Of a DNA stretch of 64,000 nucleotides, positions 62,177 to 64,000 are shown in pieces (the stretch's first letter is position 1; every line of letters starts with the position of its first letter). Under the pieces are notes generated by a model. The model did no database searches. It had not been told where the DNA came from and saw only the letters and a list, made by a program, of their open reading frames with translations. Source of the stretch: Fibrisoma limi BUZ 3 (GTDB lineage: Bacteria > Bacteroidota > Bacteroidia > Cytophagales > Spirosomataceae); assembly GCF_000296815.2 (NCBI RefSeq), contig NZ_CAIT01000009.1, positions 1,240,001 to 1,304,000 on the forward strand, written 5' to 3'. The translations under genes and the position numbers were made by a program.

Positions 62177-62977
62177 TCAGGCCATTTCCGACGTCGGTTC
62201 AGTGATTTGCTGATAGACGCTATCCCACAGCGCAAGGCGGGTTCGCAGGGCGGCTTCTACCGCCTGAGTCGCTTCTTCCCAGCGTTGGGCATCCTGACCA
62301 CATAGTTCGGCCGTCATAGCTTTGGCTAAGTGCGAATGATGATCTCCGTCTACCTCGATGTGCCGTTCGAGGTAATACGTAAACAGCGCCAGTTGCTCGG
62401 GCGACTGATCGCGAAGCTGCCTGACCAGCGCGATGAACATATCCGGAATCAGATCTTCCCGGCCGAACGTAAACACGGCCGCAATCTCGTGCAGCTTTCC
62501 CTGACCAAGCAGATCGAACGTAAAGCCAACAAAAGCCCGGCTACCATCAGGCAGGTCGGCGTTGTCCAGCGCATTCTGAACCGACCGTCCGTTGGTAAGC
62601 TCATTGATAAAGCCCTGAATGACGTCTGTACCGGCTCCGGCCTGCTGCATAGCCTTTAGATACAATTCAAAATGGCTTAACCGATTCCCCTCGGGGTCTA
62701 CATCGCTTTCCTCGCCGACAACAATCTCATTAATCAGATAACGGGTCTCCGGATTACCGACCGGCAGCCAGGGCACATCCACGCAGGTTAAGTCGCGCTG
62801 GAGCCTTTTTAACAACGACATGAAGTCCCAGACAGCCCAGACGTGCGACTCCATAAACGTACGCAGGTCGCCCAGATCCCGGACAGATTCATAGAGTGGG
62901 TGGGTCGTTAACCGCTGCCGAAGTGGTTCAATCCGTTCAGAGAGACTGATTAACTGATCGTTATGAGTGGGTTGCAT
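62177..62977 (-). CDS. DUF3050 family protein (heme-oxygenase-like fold)
   Basis: 266 residues from ATG 62977 (MQPTHNDQLISLSERIEPL); the frame is open to 63037. The body matches DUF3050: HPLYESVRDLGDLRTFMESH, VWAVWDFMSLLKRLQRDLTC, LINEIVVGEESDVDPEGN, ERHIEVDGDHHSHLA. His/Glu/Asp placement suggests a di-iron or heme-oxygenase-like helical bundle. Function unknown; cytoplasmic. Confidence 0.82.
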   Translation of the reverse strand: MQPTHNDQLISLSERIEPLRQRLTTHPLYESVRDLGDLRTFMESHVWAVWDFMSLLKRLQRDLTCVDVPWLPVGNPETRYLINEIVVGEESDVDPEGNRLSHFELYLKAMQQAGAGTDVIQGFINELTNGRSVQNALDNADLPDGSRAFVGFTFDLLGQGKLHEIAAVFTFGREDLIPDMFIALVRQLRDQSPEQLALFTYYLERHIEVDGDHHSHLAKAMTAELCGQDAQRWEEATQAVEAALRTRLALWDSVYQQITEPTSEMA

Positions 62978-63103
62978 ATTTTTTTGATGTTGATTAATCT
63001 TTTCGTGTAACGCCATGTCTAACCAACAAGTTTGCACAAAAAGACCTGTTGACTGCCTATTGCCGACGTTCTACGCTCCCATTATCGGGTTACTAACAAC
63101 TAA

Positions 63104-63811
63104 ATGAATGCAACCAACACCATGAAACGAATTTTGCTTGCTGGAGCCGTCGCGTTCGGTTTATTGACTGCTCAAACGTCTTTTGCCCAGGTGCAGGTCG
63201 GCATCCGGGGCGGTGCAAACTGGGGCTTTGCCTCGAAACCTGAATTCCTCGGGAACCTGACGCCCACGCTGCATCCATCCCCCGGCCCAATGGGAGCCCT
63301 GTTCCTGGATGTGCCGGTAAGTGAGCGGGTATCGTTCCGGCCGGAGATCGGTTACGTGCAAAAAGGCTTTGTTGTAAAAGAAGGCCTTGACCTCAACCTG
63401 GGCGGATTTGAGCTACCCATTGGTGCCCGAATTGCCTACCAGTCGCAGAACCTCGAAGTACCGCTGCTATTAAAAGTAAACTTGAGCGACGGTGCGGTTC
63501 AGCCTTACCTGATTGCCGGGCCATCGGTTGGTTACGCGTTGAACGGACGTATACGGACGCGGGCAACGGCCCTGTTTACCACTAAGCCGTTCGACGTGGA
63601 TATGAACTACGGTGGAGGCATGAGCCGCTGGGACATTAGTGGCGTCGGTGGCCTTGGTCTGGCTTTTGACGCCGGGGCGGGTAAGTTCTTCGTCGAAGGA
63701 CGCTACACCCACGGTTTCACCCGGCAGGTACAGACGCCGGTCGTGAACGTAAACGTCCGGAACCGGGGAATCGGCGTATCACTAGGCTACTCATTTCCGA
63801 TCGGATATTAA
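63104..63811 (+). CDS. outer-membrane beta-barrel (PorT/OmpA-like) protein
   Basis: 235 residues (ATG 63122 is an equally good start). Signal peptide MKRILLAGAVAFGLLTAQTS; then a small barrel with paired strands: VGIRGGANWGFASKPEF, SFRPEIGYVQKGFVVKE, LEVPLLLKVNLSDGAVQPYL, GLGLAFDAGAGKFFVEGRYT, and C-terminal GIGVSLGYSFPIGY. PorT-family barrels are small outer-membrane proteins; one is linked to T9SS assembly, but this copy cannot be equated with it. Confidence 0.85.
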   Translation: MNATNTMKRILLAGAVAFGLLTAQTSFAQVQVGIRGGANWGFASKPEFLGNLTPTLHPSPGPMGALFLDVPVSERVSFRPEIGYVQKGFVVKEGLDLNLGGFELPIGARIAYQSQNLEVPLLLKVNLSDGAVQPYLIAGPSVGYALNGRIRTRATALFTTKPFDVDMNYGGGMSRWDISGVGGLGLAFDAGAGKFFVEGRYTHGFTRQVQTPVVNVNVRNRGIGVSLGYSFPIGY

Positions 63812-63924
63812 ACGAATCGTCAACGAAAATGGGGTGTTAAATTGAAAGTTGACTGATAATACCCACCGTTTCTTTACTACCCCATCATTCACTATTGCTA
63901 TTGTTGAATCAACCTGAATAAAGC

Positions 63925-63957
63925 AAAAGCGGAGCCGACTGGTTCCGCTTTTCTTTT
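63925..63957 (+). terminator. terminator after the barrel gene
   Basis: AAAAGCGGAGCC (63925-63936) pairs with GGTTCCGCTTTT (63941-63952) at 11 of 12 positions, followed by a T-rich stretch. It closes the window's last gene. Confidence 0.82.
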
Positions 63958-64000
63958 TGTTGTCCAACCACTAAAATTGTGCTGGTACGTTTTGCGCGAG

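Noticed and set aside
1-64000. Insertion sequence, prophage, integrative element or defence island
   Set aside because: No transposase, integrase, phage structural, toxin-antitoxin or restriction-modification gene was recognised, and composition is even apart from the 24.2-24.7 kb gap.

Overview
The window is chromosomal DNA of a Bacteroidota bacterium, most likely order Cytophagales and close to Spirosoma (Spirosomataceae). The genus is inferred from remembered protein similarity, not computed. Support comes from a TonB-dependent receptor paired with a DUF4249 lipoprotein, two proteins with type IX secretion (T9SS) C-terminal sorting domains, a fused DAHP synthase-chorismate mutase, the uppS-bamA-ompH-ompH cluster, and repeated TAnnTTTG promoter boxes (the Bacteroidota -7 element). 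Clear Shine-Dalgarno sites are rare, so starts were chosen from signal peptides, family N-termini and upstream terminators. No rRNA, tRNA, insertion sequence, prophage, CRISPR array or recognisable defence system was seen.

Layout. 0-7 kb: receptor tail and DUF4249 lipoprotein, aromatic amino acid synthesis, proline dehydrogenase, an lspA gene interrupted by a T7 homopolymer, and a secreted Ig-like protein. 7-12 kb: outer-membrane biogenesis operon (uppS, bamA, two ompH). 12-21 kb: fasciclin lipoprotein, metallo-beta-lactamase-fold hydrolase, FKBP lipoprotein, beta-helix protein, acyltransferase, SDR and an exported FAD oxidoreductase. 21-26 kb: HAD nucleotidase, 2Fe-2S protein, a TPR histidine kinase, then a divergent ECF sigma factor overlapping a small gene, and nth. 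26-33 kb: ndk, an nrnA-like gene, two more FKBP lipoproteins, rdgB and a PpiD/SurA-like foldase. 33-42 kb: a CrtA-like monooxygenase, a coiled-coil lipoprotein, a redoxin, and a TetR-controlled RND efflux operon. 42-52 kb: a T9SS substrate, purM, an oxidoreductase, DUF481 and LysM proteins, purE and a large T9SS subtilase. 52-64 kb: polysaccharide deacetylase, prfA, a DUF3365-like lipoprotein, mnmH, pdxJ, yqeY, cvpA, rlmN, a phosphate transporter, plsC, DUF3050 and a porin-like protein.

Much of the content serves the cell envelope: lipoprotein maturation (LspA), barrel assembly (BamA) with Skp-like chaperones, lipid carrier synthesis (UppS), four peptidyl-prolyl isomerases, and many exported lipoproteins. 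The rest is housekeeping metabolism.

The most notable signals are: (1) lspA is readable only by a -1 shift on a seven-T run; (2) the TetR gene has a 21-bp palindrome placed between -33 and -7 boxes, with a related site before the pump operon; (3) a series of long imperfect inverted repeats fills intergenic spaces, two of them sharing sequence and some supplying the last codons of genes; (4) a DUF3365-like lipoprotein appears to have lost its heme-ligand histidine; (5) the ECF sigma factor is overlapped by an 82-residue gene with no membrane segment. No convincing new multi-gene system was found.
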